Source: Clostridiales bacterium (GTDB lineage Bacteria; Bacillota; Clostridia; Christensenellales; UBA1242). Taken from it: a stretch of DNA of 13,886 nt. The position numbers and the translations under genes were made by a program. The notes beneath the pieces were generated by a model. The model had not been told where the DNA came from and searched no databases. It saw only the letters and a program-made list of their open reading frames with translations. Position 1 is the first letter of the stretch, and every line of letters begins with the position of its first letter. Shown one piece after another: positions 1 to 5,713 of this stretch. The stretch spans positions 79,212 through 93,097 of the forward strand of contig DPGI01000001.1 of NCBI GenBank assembly GCA_003522085.1, read 5' to 3'.

Positions 1-2
1 TA

Positions 3-488
3 GATTTTACCATCTCTTACAAAAACAACATAAATGTTGGCATCGCTAAAATTACAATAACTGGAATGGGAAATTACACTGGAAGTTTAATTTTAGAGTT
101 TGAAATTTTGCCGATTGATGTGCCAATAAAACCCCCTAGTGAAATGAAAATTCCTAGCAATGCAACAACCTTGTCTGATATCAGTTTGCCTACTGGTTGG
201 CAATGGGAAGATTCAAATTTGTTTGTGGATAATTTAATGAGTGCAACTGCAATCTATGTGGGCGAAAACAAGGATAATTACAAAAGAACTACAATGGTAA
301 TAACTTTACAAAAAGAAGAATTCGTTAATCCAACTCCTGATAATCCGAATAATAATCTGAAGCAAAGCCGTTCTGACAATATTCAAACAATAATAATTTC
401 AGTTATTATAGGGGTGGCTTTTATATTAACCTTTTCTCTGCTTGTCGCAAAAATAAGGAAAAAGAAAAAAAATAATTTAACACATTAG
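3..488 (+). CDS. C-terminal part of a secreted Ig-like repeat protein with a membrane anchor (5' partial)
   Basis: The frame is open from the first base of the window, so this is the 3' end of a longer gene; the ATG at 66 is internal. About 161 residues are visible. The first 35 or so include NVGIAKITITGMGNYTGSL, the pattern of MBG/Ig-like beta modules in clostridial surface proteins. A second module follows (LPTGWQWED ... TAIYVGENKDNY). A low-complexity Asn/Pro linker leads to one hydrophobic segment at visible residues about 129-149 (IIISVIIGVAFILTFSLLVA) and a Lys/Arg-rich tail (KIRKKKKNN). This is a stop-transfer anchor with most of the protein outside the cell. No LPxTG motif is visible, so sortase anchoring is not indicated. 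It is probably an adhesin or surface-matrix protein; the ligand is unknown. It may be distantly related in architecture to the repeat protein at the other end of the window. Confidence 0.75.
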   Translation, partial: DFTISYKNNINVGIAKITITGMGNYTGSLILEFEILPIDVPIKPPSEMKIPSNATTLSDISLPTGWQWEDSNLFVDNLMSATAIYVGENKDNYKRTTMVITLQKEEFVNPTPDNPNNNLKQSRSDNIQTIIISVIIGVAFILTFSLLVAKIRKKKKNNLTH

Positions 489-500
489 ATTAATTGAGAG

Positions 501-548
501 GCTTGCCTTAATTGTTTTTTTGGCAAGCATTCATGATATTGCATGAAT
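501..548. other. Two intergenic hairpins after the surface-protein gene
   Basis: Two inverted repeats follow the stop codon. GCTTGCC (501-507) pairs with GGCAAGC (522-528) around a T-rich loop. ATTCATG (529-535) pairs with CATGAAT (542-548). Neither is followed by a clean T-run, so they may be mRNA 3'-end structures rather than intrinsic terminators. Confidence 0.35.
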
Positions 549-559
549 AATTTTAATAG

Positions 560-595
560 AAAATAAAGGAAATTTACATTGCCTTTATTTTTTGT
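560..595 (+). terminator. Candidate terminator between the surface-protein gene and spoIVA
   Basis: AAAATAAAGG (560-569) pairs with CCTTTATTTT (582-591) across a 12-nt loop and runs into T residues. The stem is A/T-rich and the loop long, so it is a weak candidate. It would separate the upstream gene from the spoIVA promoter. Confidence 0.4.
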
Positions 596-649
596 TCTGC
601 TAGTTTCAAAAGTGCTAGTCTTTTGCTCTCTTTTTTTATTTCAAAATCT

Positions 650-678
650 GCATAAATGGCCCCGCGAAAGCATAAGTT
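650..678 (+). promoter_or_regulatory. Sigma-E-type promoter for spoIVA
   Basis: A -35-like GCATAAA (650-656) is followed by a 14-nt spacer and a -10-like CATAAGTT (671-678). This resembles the sigma-E consensus (about kmATATT, 13-15 nt, CATACAnT), and spoIVA is sigma-E-dependent in B. subtilis. The predicted transcription start near 685 leaves a short leader holding only the Shine-Dalgarno at 690-695. The -35 box overlaps an in-frame ATG at 656, which argues against that ATG as the start codon. Confidence 0.6.
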
Positions 679-700
679 AGAATATCTTTGGAGGTCATTT

Positions 701-2179
701 ATGGAAAAATACGAGATTTATGACGACATAAAAACCCGAACAAATGGCGAAATCTATGTCGGCGTAGTTGGCCCCGTTAGAGTTGGAAAATCAACATTCA
801 TCACAGAGTTTATGAAAAAACTCGTGCTTCCAAATATTTCGGGCAAATATCCTAAAGAAAGAGCGATTGACGAACTTCCTCAATCTGCAGACGGAAAGAC
901 AATTATGACAACGCAACCTAAATTTGTCCCAAACGAAGCTGTCAAAATTTGCGTTCATGACAATGTCGACATGAAAGTTCGACTTATCGATTGTGTAGGC
1001 TATTTGGTTGCTGGCGCGATGGGACACATTGAAGGTGATCAACCACGCAAGGTTAAAACTCCTTGGTCTGAAGATGAGATGCCTTTTGAAGAAGCGGCAG
1101 AACTTGGAACTAAAAAAGTTATGCGTGAACATTCTACAGTGGGCATAGTTGTGACAACAGATGGGTCAGTAACCGACATTCCACGCGCAAATTATGTTGA
1201 CGCCGAAGAACGAGTCGTTGCCGAAATGAAAGACTGTCACAAGCCATTTGTGATGGTGCTGAACTGTAAATCTCCAACAAGTTCAGATGCTAAAAAACTT
1301 GCTGCGTCATTGGAAGAAAAATATACTGTTCCAGTTGTTGCTTTAAACGCAACTGAAATGAAAGAAAGTGACATCGACAAAGTGTTTGAAAAACTGTTGT
1401 ATGAATTTCCAGTTACAAGCATCAAACTCAGAATGCCAAAATGGTTGCAAGCACTTTCTTACAATGACGAAATCATTCAAGAAATCGCTTCACAAATGCG
1501 CACATTTGCAAACGGCATGAACAAACTTAGCGACGTAGATAAAAACAAACTTGTTTTCACAGAAAGCGAAGCGTTTGAACCTATCACATTCACAAACATC
1601 GAAATGGGCGACGGAACAGTTAAGTTTAACATAATACCTAAAGAAGGACTGTTCTATAAGGTGCTTTCAAAAGAATGCGGCTATGAAATCAAAGACGACT
1701 TTGAACTTATTAGTTATATCAAAGAACTTGCAATCGCTAAACTTGAATATGATAAACTTAAAACCGCTCTCGAAGAAGTTCGTGAAACAGGCTATGGGGT
1801 TGTTGCTCCAAGACAAGAAGACTTTGTGCTTGAAGAGCCGGAAGTCATTCGTCAAGGGTCACGCTTTGGGGTTAAAATCAAAGCGAGCGCTCCAAGCTTG
1901 CACATTATGAGAGTTGATGTCAACACCGAAGTTACGCCACTTGTTGGAACAGAACAACAAAGCAAAGAACTTGTGCAAGACCTTGTTAATCAAATTGCCG
2001 AAAGCCCAGAGTCAATTTGGGAAACCAATTTGCTTGGCAAAAGCCTTTCATCTCTTGTTGGAGATAACATCAATTCGAAGATCGTTATGATGCCTATTGA
2101 TGCTCAACGCAAGATGAGAAAGACGCTCGGAAGAATTGTCAACGAAGGGAAAGGCGGAATAATCTGCATCTTACTTTAA
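701..2179 (+). CDS. spoIVA: Stage IV sporulation protein A (spore-coat morphogenetic ATPase)
   Basis: SpoIVA is a TRAFAC-class ATPase that polymerises on the mother-cell face of the forespore outer membrane and forms the platform for coat assembly. I chose ATG 701 because GGAGGT lies at 690-695, the protein then begins MEKYEIYDDIK as in the B. subtilis protein, and the length is 492 aa, the B. subtilis length. An in-frame ATG at 656 adds 15 unconserved residues and overlaps the promoter. The Walker A is GPVRVGKS (residues 24-31, Lys30). Thr70-Thr71 lie in KTIMTTQPKF, and the Walker B-like LIDCVGY has Asp97. Further family landmarks are LDEPEVIRQGSRFGVKIKA-type sequence (here VLEEPEVIRQGSRFGVKIKA) and the C-terminus GKGGIICILL, the end that contacts SpoVM in B. 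subtilis. No defect is seen. A probable spoVM lies 0.8 kb downstream. Confidence 0.97.
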   Translation: MEKYEIYDDIKTRTNGEIYVGVVGPVRVGKSTFITEFMKKLVLPNISGKYPKERAIDELPQSADGKTIMTTQPKFVPNEAVKICVHDNVDMKVRLIDCVGYLVAGAMGHIEGDQPRKVKTPWSEDEMPFEEAAELGTKKVMREHSTVGIVVTTDGSVTDIPRANYVDAEERVVAEMKDCHKPFVMVLNCKSPTSSDAKKLAASLEEKYTVPVVALNATEMKESDIDKVFEKLLYEFPVTSIKLRMPKWLQALSYNDEIIQEIASQMRTFANGMNKLSDVDKNKLVFTESEAFEPITFTNIEMGDGTVKFNIIPKEGLFYKVLSKECGYEIKDDFELISYIKELAIAKLEYDKLKTALEEVRETGYGVVAPRQEDFVLEEPEVIRQGSRFGVKIKASAPSLHIMRVDVNTEVTPLVGTEQQSKELVQDLVNQIAESPESIWETNLLGKSLSSLVGDNINSKIVMMPIDAQRKMRKTLGRIVNEGKGGIICILL

Positions 2180-2184
2180 AAAAT

Positions 2185-2212
2185 AAAACTCACCTAATTG
2201 GTGAGTTTTTTT
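2185..2212. terminator. Bidirectional terminator between spoIVA and the SSB-like gene
   Basis: AAAACTCACC (2185-2194) pairs with GGTGAGTTTT (2200-2209) over loop TAATT, with a T-run to 2212. An A-rich stretch on the other side gives a U-run on the minus strand, so it can end both convergent genes. The last codons of the minus-strand gene lie in the stem. Confidence 0.85.
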
Positions 2213-2891
2213 CTGGTTTCTTTTTGTAATCAAGGTCGTAAAAATGTGGATTGTTTTCGATTTCATGCTCGGCTTGAACAAAGAAAGCGTTGCATACCAA
2301 GTGGGGGTCAAGTTCATCGGCCTTTGCTATGTTGTTAAGGTGATATTTGACACCTATTTTTTGCCCACAATTAAACAGAGTTGCACAACTTTCCGCCAAA
2401 CGTCCGTGAAGTGAAAACGGAATAGTGTTATATCTATCCGTGCCATCATTTTTTTGGACCTTTAAAATGAAACGCTTAATTTTTCGTCCTGTCGGTGTGA
2501 TCAAATCTTCAGGTGTTTTCACGATTTTACCAATTGCGATACCTACATCATCTTGCCTAAGACCTGCTTTAACGATTGGTGAAAGCTGCGAAAAAGCAAG
2601 GCATTTTTCAAAACGAATAAACATTTTGGTTTGGTGTGAGCCATCTTCATTTAAAATAGTTTTGGTTTCAATTCGCCCATACACAACCACTTTATCGCTC
2701 TTGTTTATTCCTGAAATAAATCTTTTTTCGTCATCATACAGCACAACGGGGAGAGATGTGTTTTCATGGTCAGGGGCCTTTGTTTTAATAAAAAAAACTT
2801 GTCTACCATTATCGAATGGAACAGGAATAGTTTCCATTCTTGCAACAACTCTTATTTGGTTATCTTTATTTACAAATTTATTTTCATCCAT
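2190..2891 (-). CDS. Tandem OB-fold, SSB-like single-stranded DNA-binding protein
   Basis: The 233-aa protein reads as two SSB-type OB folds. Domain 1 (about residues 10-98) runs from NQIRVVARMETIPVPF to SDKVVVYGRIETKT. Domain 2 (about 112-212) contains AIGKIVKTPEDLITPTGRKI and then YNTIPFSLHGRLAESCATLF, which matches the SSB core pattern of Ile-Pro-Phe, Gly-Arg-Leu-Ala-Glu. The C-terminus (KKKPEKNSPIR) is basic and lacks the acidic DDDIPF-type tip that replicative SSB uses to recruit partners, so it is unlikely to be the housekeeping SSB. Clostridia often carry similar two-OB SSB-like proteins of unclear role. The start has no clear Shine-Dalgarno; a TTGACA/TAAGAT promoter sits so close that the mRNA may be leaderless. 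The gene is convergent with spoIVA and divergent from the spoVM-like ORF. Function beyond nucleic-acid binding is inference. Confidence 0.75.
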   Translation of the reverse strand: MDENKFVNKDNQIRVVARMETIPVPFDNGRQVFFIKTKAPDHENTSLPVVLYDDEKRFISGINKSDKVVVYGRIETKTILNEDGSHQTKMFIRFEKCLAFSQLSPIVKAGLRQDDVGIAIGKIVKTPEDLITPTGRKIKRFILKVQKNDGTDRYNTIPFSLHGRLAESCATLFNCGQKIGVKYHLNNIAKADELDPHLVCNAFFVQAEHEIENNPHFYDLDYKKKPEKNSPIR

Positions 2892-2897
2892 GCCATT

Positions 2898-2926
2898 ATC
2901 TTACATTACTTTGCTCGTTTTGTCAA
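2898..2926 (-). promoter_or_regulatory. Sigma-A promoter for the SSB-like gene
   Basis: On the minus strand TTGACA (2926-2921) is followed by 17 nt and TAAGAT (2903-2898). Only 6 nt separate the -10 box from the ATG, so transcription would start at or next to the start codon. Confidence 0.6.
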
Positions 2927-2948
2927 TATCCATCACAACTTTTTAGGC

Positions 2949-2967
2949 GTAAACATATATAGTTTAC
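2949..2967. promoter_or_regulatory. Inverted repeat abutting the spoVM-like start codon
   Basis: GTAAAC (2949-2954) and GTTTAC (2962-2967) are perfect inverted repeats around ATATATA, and the ATG follows at once. The centre holds a TATATA -10-like box 6 nt before the ATG. It could be an operator, a promoter core or, if transcribed, a hairpin over the start. No Shine-Dalgarno and no convincing -35 for sigma-A, sigma-E or sigma-K was found upstream. Confidence 0.4.
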
Positions 2968-3081
2968 ATGAAAAAAGATGATGAAAAACAATTTAAAATT
3001 ATCTGTATAAAAGCGCCAAAATGGATGCGGCCATTTTTAAAACCTTTTGCTAAGAAAAGCGAAGAAGTTTTAGAAGATTAA
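2968..3081 (+). CDS. spoVM: SpoVM-like small amphipathic sporulation peptide (37 aa)
   Basis: This 37-codon ORF runs ATG 2968 to TAA 3079-3081. Residues 9-27 read FKIICIKAPKWMRPFLKPF. Aligned by eye to the B. subtilis SpoVM core KFYTIKLPKFLGGIV they share K-x-x-x-I-K-x-P-K, then an aromatic and hydrophobics, including the proline equivalent to functional Pro9. SpoVM is a short amphipathic helix that recognises forespore membrane curvature and anchors SpoIVA. Context supports the call: in B. subtilis spoVM precedes rpmB (opposite strand), yloU and yloV/fakA, which is the order here, and spoIVA is also close. Odd features are an 8-residue charged N-terminal extension (MKKDDEKQ), an acidic tail (SEEVLED) and no recognisable Shine-Dalgarno. 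There is no alternative upstream in-frame start before a stop at 2950. Chance similarity is possible at this length, but similarity and synteny together make it likely. Confidence 0.72.
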   Translation: MKKDDEKQFKIICIKAPKWMRPFLKPFAKKSEEVLED

Positions 3082-3083
3082 AA

Positions 3084-3215
3084 GGTGGGGCGGGCGCGCG
3101 ACCTGCCCGAAAGGGCAGGCCGCTGGACGCGGCGGCACGCGTGGCCGCAGACCACGCTAGCCGCGCCGGGTCCCATTTTGCCTTCTGGCAAAACGGGACA
3201 AGCGCTCGCCCCGCC
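3084..3215. other. G+C-rich structured element forming a four-way junction (ncRNA or palindromic repeat)
   Basis: This 132-bp non-coding stretch is about 75% G+C by my count, in an A+T-rich window. The ends pair as a 14-bp stem P1 (3084-3097 with 3202-3215, two G-U pairs). Inside are three hairpins. P2 is CCTGCCC/GGGCAGG (3102-3108/3113-3119) with a GAAA tetraloop. P3 is CGCGGC/GCCGCG (3128-3133/3160-3165) continued by GCGTGG/CCACGC (3139-3144/3152-3157). P4 is GTCCC+TTTTGCC paired with GGCAAAA+GGGAC (3170-3199) with one A-C mismatch and a TTCT loop. No T-run follows, so it is not an ordinary intrinsic terminator. It begins 2 nt after the spoVM-like stop. It may be a mobile palindromic (MITE/REP-like) repeat or a structured RNA; strand is unknown. 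I recognise no RNA family. Confidence 0.7.
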
Positions 3216-3252
3216 CTCGGCTTCGCTACATAAAACGACTGAAAAATGACAT

Positions 3253-3276
3253 AAAAAAACCTTCCACTAGGGAAGG
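3253..3276 (-). terminator. rpmB terminator
   Basis: Read on the minus strand, CCTTCC and GGAAGG (3276-3271 and 3265-3260) pair over a 5-nt loop and are followed by seven T (3259-3253). It sits 7 nt after the rpmB stop. Confidence 0.88.
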
Positions 3277-3282
3277 CACTAA

Positions 3283-3468
3283 TTACTTAGATTTTCTAGC
3301 GGTTTTGATGCATTTTGTGCAAGCCTTAACTTTAGTAGGTTTTCCATCGATTTCAATGGTTGTTTCTTGTAAGTTAAGTTCAAATGTTCTATTTGATTTG
3401 TTTTCAGCATGGCTCACTTTTTTACCAGCCATTTTTCCGCGTCCGCAGATATCACAAACTCTTGACAT
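3283..3468 (-). CDS. rpmB: 50S ribosomal protein L28
   Basis: This 61-aa protein matches bacterial L28 in length and sequence. It opens MSRVCDICGRG, has the SHAENKSNRTFELNLQ segment seen in Firmicute L28, and ends in a basic tail KTARKSK. Cys5, Cys8, Cys50 and Cys53 form two CxxC pairs, the zinc-binding 'C+' form of L28. L28 is a small component of the large subunit near the E site. The ribosome binding site AGGAGGT lies just before the ATG on the minus strand (about 3474-3480). Its own promoter is at 3505-3533 and its terminator at 3253-3276, so it is monocistronic. It is divergent from yloU-fakA, as in B. subtilis. Confidence 0.97.
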   Translation of the reverse strand: MSRVCDICGRGKMAGKKVSHAENKSNRTFELNLQETTIEIDGKPTKVKACTKCIKTARKSK

Positions 3469-3504
3469 ATTTTACCTCCTATGAGATTAACTTTAAGCAA
3501 AGCA

Positions 3505-3533
3505 ATTATAACATAAGGAAAAACCAAAATCAA
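3505..3533 (-). promoter_or_regulatory. Sigma-A promoter for rpmB
   Basis: On the minus strand TTGATT (3533-3528), 17 nt, then TATAAT (3510-3505). The -10 is perfect and extended by TATG one base upstream. The leader to the ATG is about 30 nt and carries the AGGAGGT site. Confidence 0.85.
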
Positions 3534-3583
3534 CCAAAATGACAAAATTTTTAATAAAGAATTCAATAGATGGTTAAAAATAG

Positions 3584-3612
3584 TTGAAAAAAATTTTAGA
3601 ATATAGTAATAT
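3584..3612 (+). promoter_or_regulatory. Probable sigma-A promoter for yloU-fakA
   Basis: TTGAAA (3584-3589), a 17-nt spacer and TAATAT (3607-3612). TATAGT at 3602-3607 is an alternative -10 but lacks a well-placed -35. A TTG start for yloU at 3584 would coincide with this -35 box. Confidence 0.5.
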
Positions 3613-3640
3613 ATCAATGATATTTAAAGGAGATTTTATT

Positions 3641-3991
3641 TTGACCGTTGATACAAATAATTATTATGGCAATATTTCAATCAGCGACGACGCTATAAGA
3701 GTGGTCGCAGGTTATGCTGTTCTTGATTGCTATGGCGTTGTAGATTTAGTATCAAAGACCTTTAAAGACAGTGCTAGAGAGCTTTTTAATAAAGAATCTT
3801 ATTCTAAAGGAATCAAGGTTCGTCATATAGACAACAGAATATTTATCGATGTTTACTGTATTATGAAATACGGTGTGTCTATCAGCGCAGTTTCCGAATC
3901 ACTCAAGAAGTCGGTAAAATACAGCGTTGAAAATTTTACAGGAATGATAGTAGACTCTGTCAACGTTCACGTTGTAGGAGTTAGAGTTTAG
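3641..3991 (+). CDS. yloU: Asp23/Gls24 family envelope stress protein (YloU)
   Basis: The Asp23/Gls24 fold starts at YYGNISISDDAIRVVAGYAVLDCYGVVDLV and ends with VKYSVENFTGMIVDSVNVHVVGVRV. The closing VDSVNVHVVGVRV closely matches B. subtilis YloU. I start it at TTG 3641, which has AAAGGAG at 3626-3632 and gives 116 aa, near the family length of about 120. The frame is open back to TTG 3584, but those 19 residues look non-coding. Family members are small cytoplasmic or membrane-associated proteins tied to envelope stress; the exact role of YloU is not known. The gene precedes fakA with 8 nt between them, and the fakA Shine-Dalgarno overlaps the yloU stop, suggesting translational coupling. 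Confidence 0.93.
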   Translation: MTVDTNNYYGNISISDDAIRVVAGYAVLDCYGVVDLVSKTFKDSARELFNKESYSKGIKVRHIDNRIFIDVYCIMKYGVSISAVSESLKKSVKYSVENFTGMIVDSVNVHVVGVRV

Positions 3992-3999
3992 GAGTAGTA

Positions 4000-5634
4000 A
4001 TGATCAAATCTATAAATGGCGTCACATTCCGCAAGATGATTGTAGCGGGCGCCAGCCTTTTAGAGCAAAACAAAAAATATGTGGATTCGCTCAATGTGTT
4101 CCCAGTTCCAGACGGTGACACAGGAACGAATATGTTTTTAACAATGAAGTCAGCCGTGGCTGAAGTCGGCAAATGTATAAGTGCAAACATTGACGAACTC
4201 AGCACAGCTTTTTCGAAAGGAGCGCTTAAAGGAGCAAGAGGGAACAGTGGTGTTATTACATCACAAATTTTCAAGGGCTTCTGCTCTGTTACAGCAAAAT
4301 ATAGTGAAATCACAACCAAGACTTTTGCTAAGGCTATGCAAGAAGGGGCAAATGTAGCCTATAAAGCCGTTACAAAGCCAAAAGAAGGAACAATCTTAAC
4401 TGTCATCAGAGTTATGGCGGAAAACGCCGTTAACATCGCTAAAAAGACAGACAACTTTGAAGTTTTTCTTAAAAAAGTTCTTGAAACAGGCGAAGAAATT
4501 TTAAAGCAAACACCTGAAATGCTCCCTGTTCTCAAAAAAGCAGGTGTTGTTGACGCCGGTGGTCGTGGAATTATTGTAATTTTCACAGGTTTTTACAAAC
4601 TTTTGATGGGTGAAGAAAACCTTGAAATGATTTTTGATGACGAAAAACAAACACAAACTGTTGAAGACGTAATCGCTGACATTTCAAACTTGGGCGAAAT
4701 CGAATTTGGATACTGCACTGAGTTTATGATTGTTCACATGTATAAAAAGACAACCGAAGCAGACATCGACAAACTTAGAGAAAGACTTATGGAGTTTGGA
4801 GACAGCGTAATCTGTATCGGTGACCTTTCACTCGTAAAAGTTCACGTTCACTCAAACGAACCTAACAGAGCGCTCGGTTATGCTCTTGAACTTGGTGAAA
4901 TTATCAATGTTAAGATTGAAAACATGCGCGAACAAAACCGTGAACTCAAGAAAAAGGCTATGTCTGTTGAAGAAACTAAAAACCTTGGCATTATCGCAGT
5001 TGCTCCTGGTGACGGACTTGCAGCAATCTTCAAAGATTTAAGCGTTGACGAAATCATCGTTGGTGGACAAACCATGAATCCAAGCGCAGCCGACATCGCA
5101 GCAGCAGCCGATAAAGTTCCAGCAAGAACAGTTTTCGTTTATCCAAACAATAAAAACATCATTCTTGCGGCAGAACAAGCCAATGAACTTACAAACAAAA
5201 ACCTTGTTGTTATCTCAACAAGAAGTGTTCCGGAAGGCATTTCAGCAGCCATCGCGTTCAACCCAGACGGAACAGTTGAAGAAAATATTGACGCTATGAA
5301 CGATGCTATTAAAAACGTAAAATCAGGCTCAGTTACTTATGCTGTTCGTGATACTCACGTTGACGGATTTGACCTTACGACTGGCGAAATAATCGGACTT
5401 GACGACAAAGCAATCTTAGCCAAAGGCAAACTTGTTTCTCAAACAACCGAAGACTTGGTTGGCAAAATGATGGACGACAACATTATGACAATCACACTCT
5501 TCTATGGCGAAGACATCAAAGAAGAAGAAGCGGTTGCATTGCAAGAACAACTTGCAAACAAATTCCCAGAATGCGAAGTTACAGTAGCATATGGCGGACA
5601 ACCAATTTACTATTACTTGATTTCTTTGGAATAA
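4000..5634 (+). CDS. fakA: Fatty acid kinase catalytic subunit FakA (DAK/DegV-like, YloV)
   Basis: FakA phosphorylates fatty acids bound to a FakB carrier, feeding exogenous fatty acids into phospholipid synthesis through acyl-phosphate. The 544-aa length fits the family (about 550). The N-terminal DhaL-type kinase domain (about 1-200) has the Mg-ADP motif NVFPVPDGDTGTNMF with Asp38 and Asp40, followed by GARGNSGVI. The middle domain has Cys239 and an H282-V-H284 pair, fitting the zinc site described for FakA. The C-terminal part (about 325-544) is the DegV-like domain and ends GGQPIYYYLISLE. No fakB is present in the window. AGGAG (3990-3994) precedes the ATG. The gene forms an operon with yloU and ends in a strong terminator. 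Confidence 0.95.
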   Translation: MIKSINGVTFRKMIVAGASLLEQNKKYVDSLNVFPVPDGDTGTNMFLTMKSAVAEVGKCISANIDELSTAFSKGALKGARGNSGVITSQIFKGFCSVTAKYSEITTKTFAKAMQEGANVAYKAVTKPKEGTILTVIRVMAENAVNIAKKTDNFEVFLKKVLETGEEILKQTPEMLPVLKKAGVVDAGGRGIIVIFTGFYKLLMGEENLEMIFDDEKQTQTVEDVIADISNLGEIEFGYCTEFMIVHMYKKTTEADIDKLRERLMEFGDSVICIGDLSLVKVHVHSNEPNRALGYALELGEIINVKIENMREQNRELKKKAMSVEETKNLGIIAVAPGDGLAAIFKDLSVDEIIVGGQTMNPSAADIAAAADKVPARTVFVYPNNKNIILAAEQANELTNKNLVVISTRSVPEGISAAIAFNPDGTVEENIDAMNDAIKNVKSGSVTYAVRDTHVDGFDLTTGEIIGLDDKAILAKGKLVSQTTEDLVGKMMDDNIMTITLFYGEDIKEEEAVALQEQLANKFPECEVTVAYGGQPIYYYLISLE

Positions 5635-5646
5635 TTTAAATAATGC

Positions 5647-5674
5647 AAAAACGAGGTTAAATTCCTCGTTTTTT
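5647..5674 (+). terminator. Terminator after fakA
   Basis: AAAACGAGG pairs with CCTCGTTTT (5648-5656/5664-5672) over loop TTAAATT, with a T-run to 5674. It lies 12 nt after the fakA stop. Confidence 0.88.
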
Positions 5675-5713
5675 ACTAAAAAACGCAAAAAAATCATAAA
5701 AATGAGGCATTTT

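Noticed and set aside
656..700. ATG 656 as the spoIVA start
   Set aside because: No Shine-Dalgarno, overlap with the -35 box, and 15 residues absent from SpoIVA homologues.
2425..2946. Plus-strand ORF of 173 codons
   Set aside because: It is antisense to the SSB-like gene, has no ribosome binding site and encodes a protein without recognisable features.
2921..2967. A sigma-E or sigma-K promoter for the spoVM-like ORF
   Set aside because: CATATATA at 2954-2961 is only partly like a -10 and no matching -35 is found at 13-17 nt.
3084..3215. The G+C-rich block as a tRNA, rRNA fragment or ordinary terminator
   Set aside because: There is no tRNA anticodon or T-loop motif, no rRNA segment I recognise, and no T-run after the stems.
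3584..3640. TTG 3584 as the yloU start
   Set aside because: It coincides with the -35 box and lacks a ribosome binding site; TTG 3641 has AAAGGAG and gives the family length.
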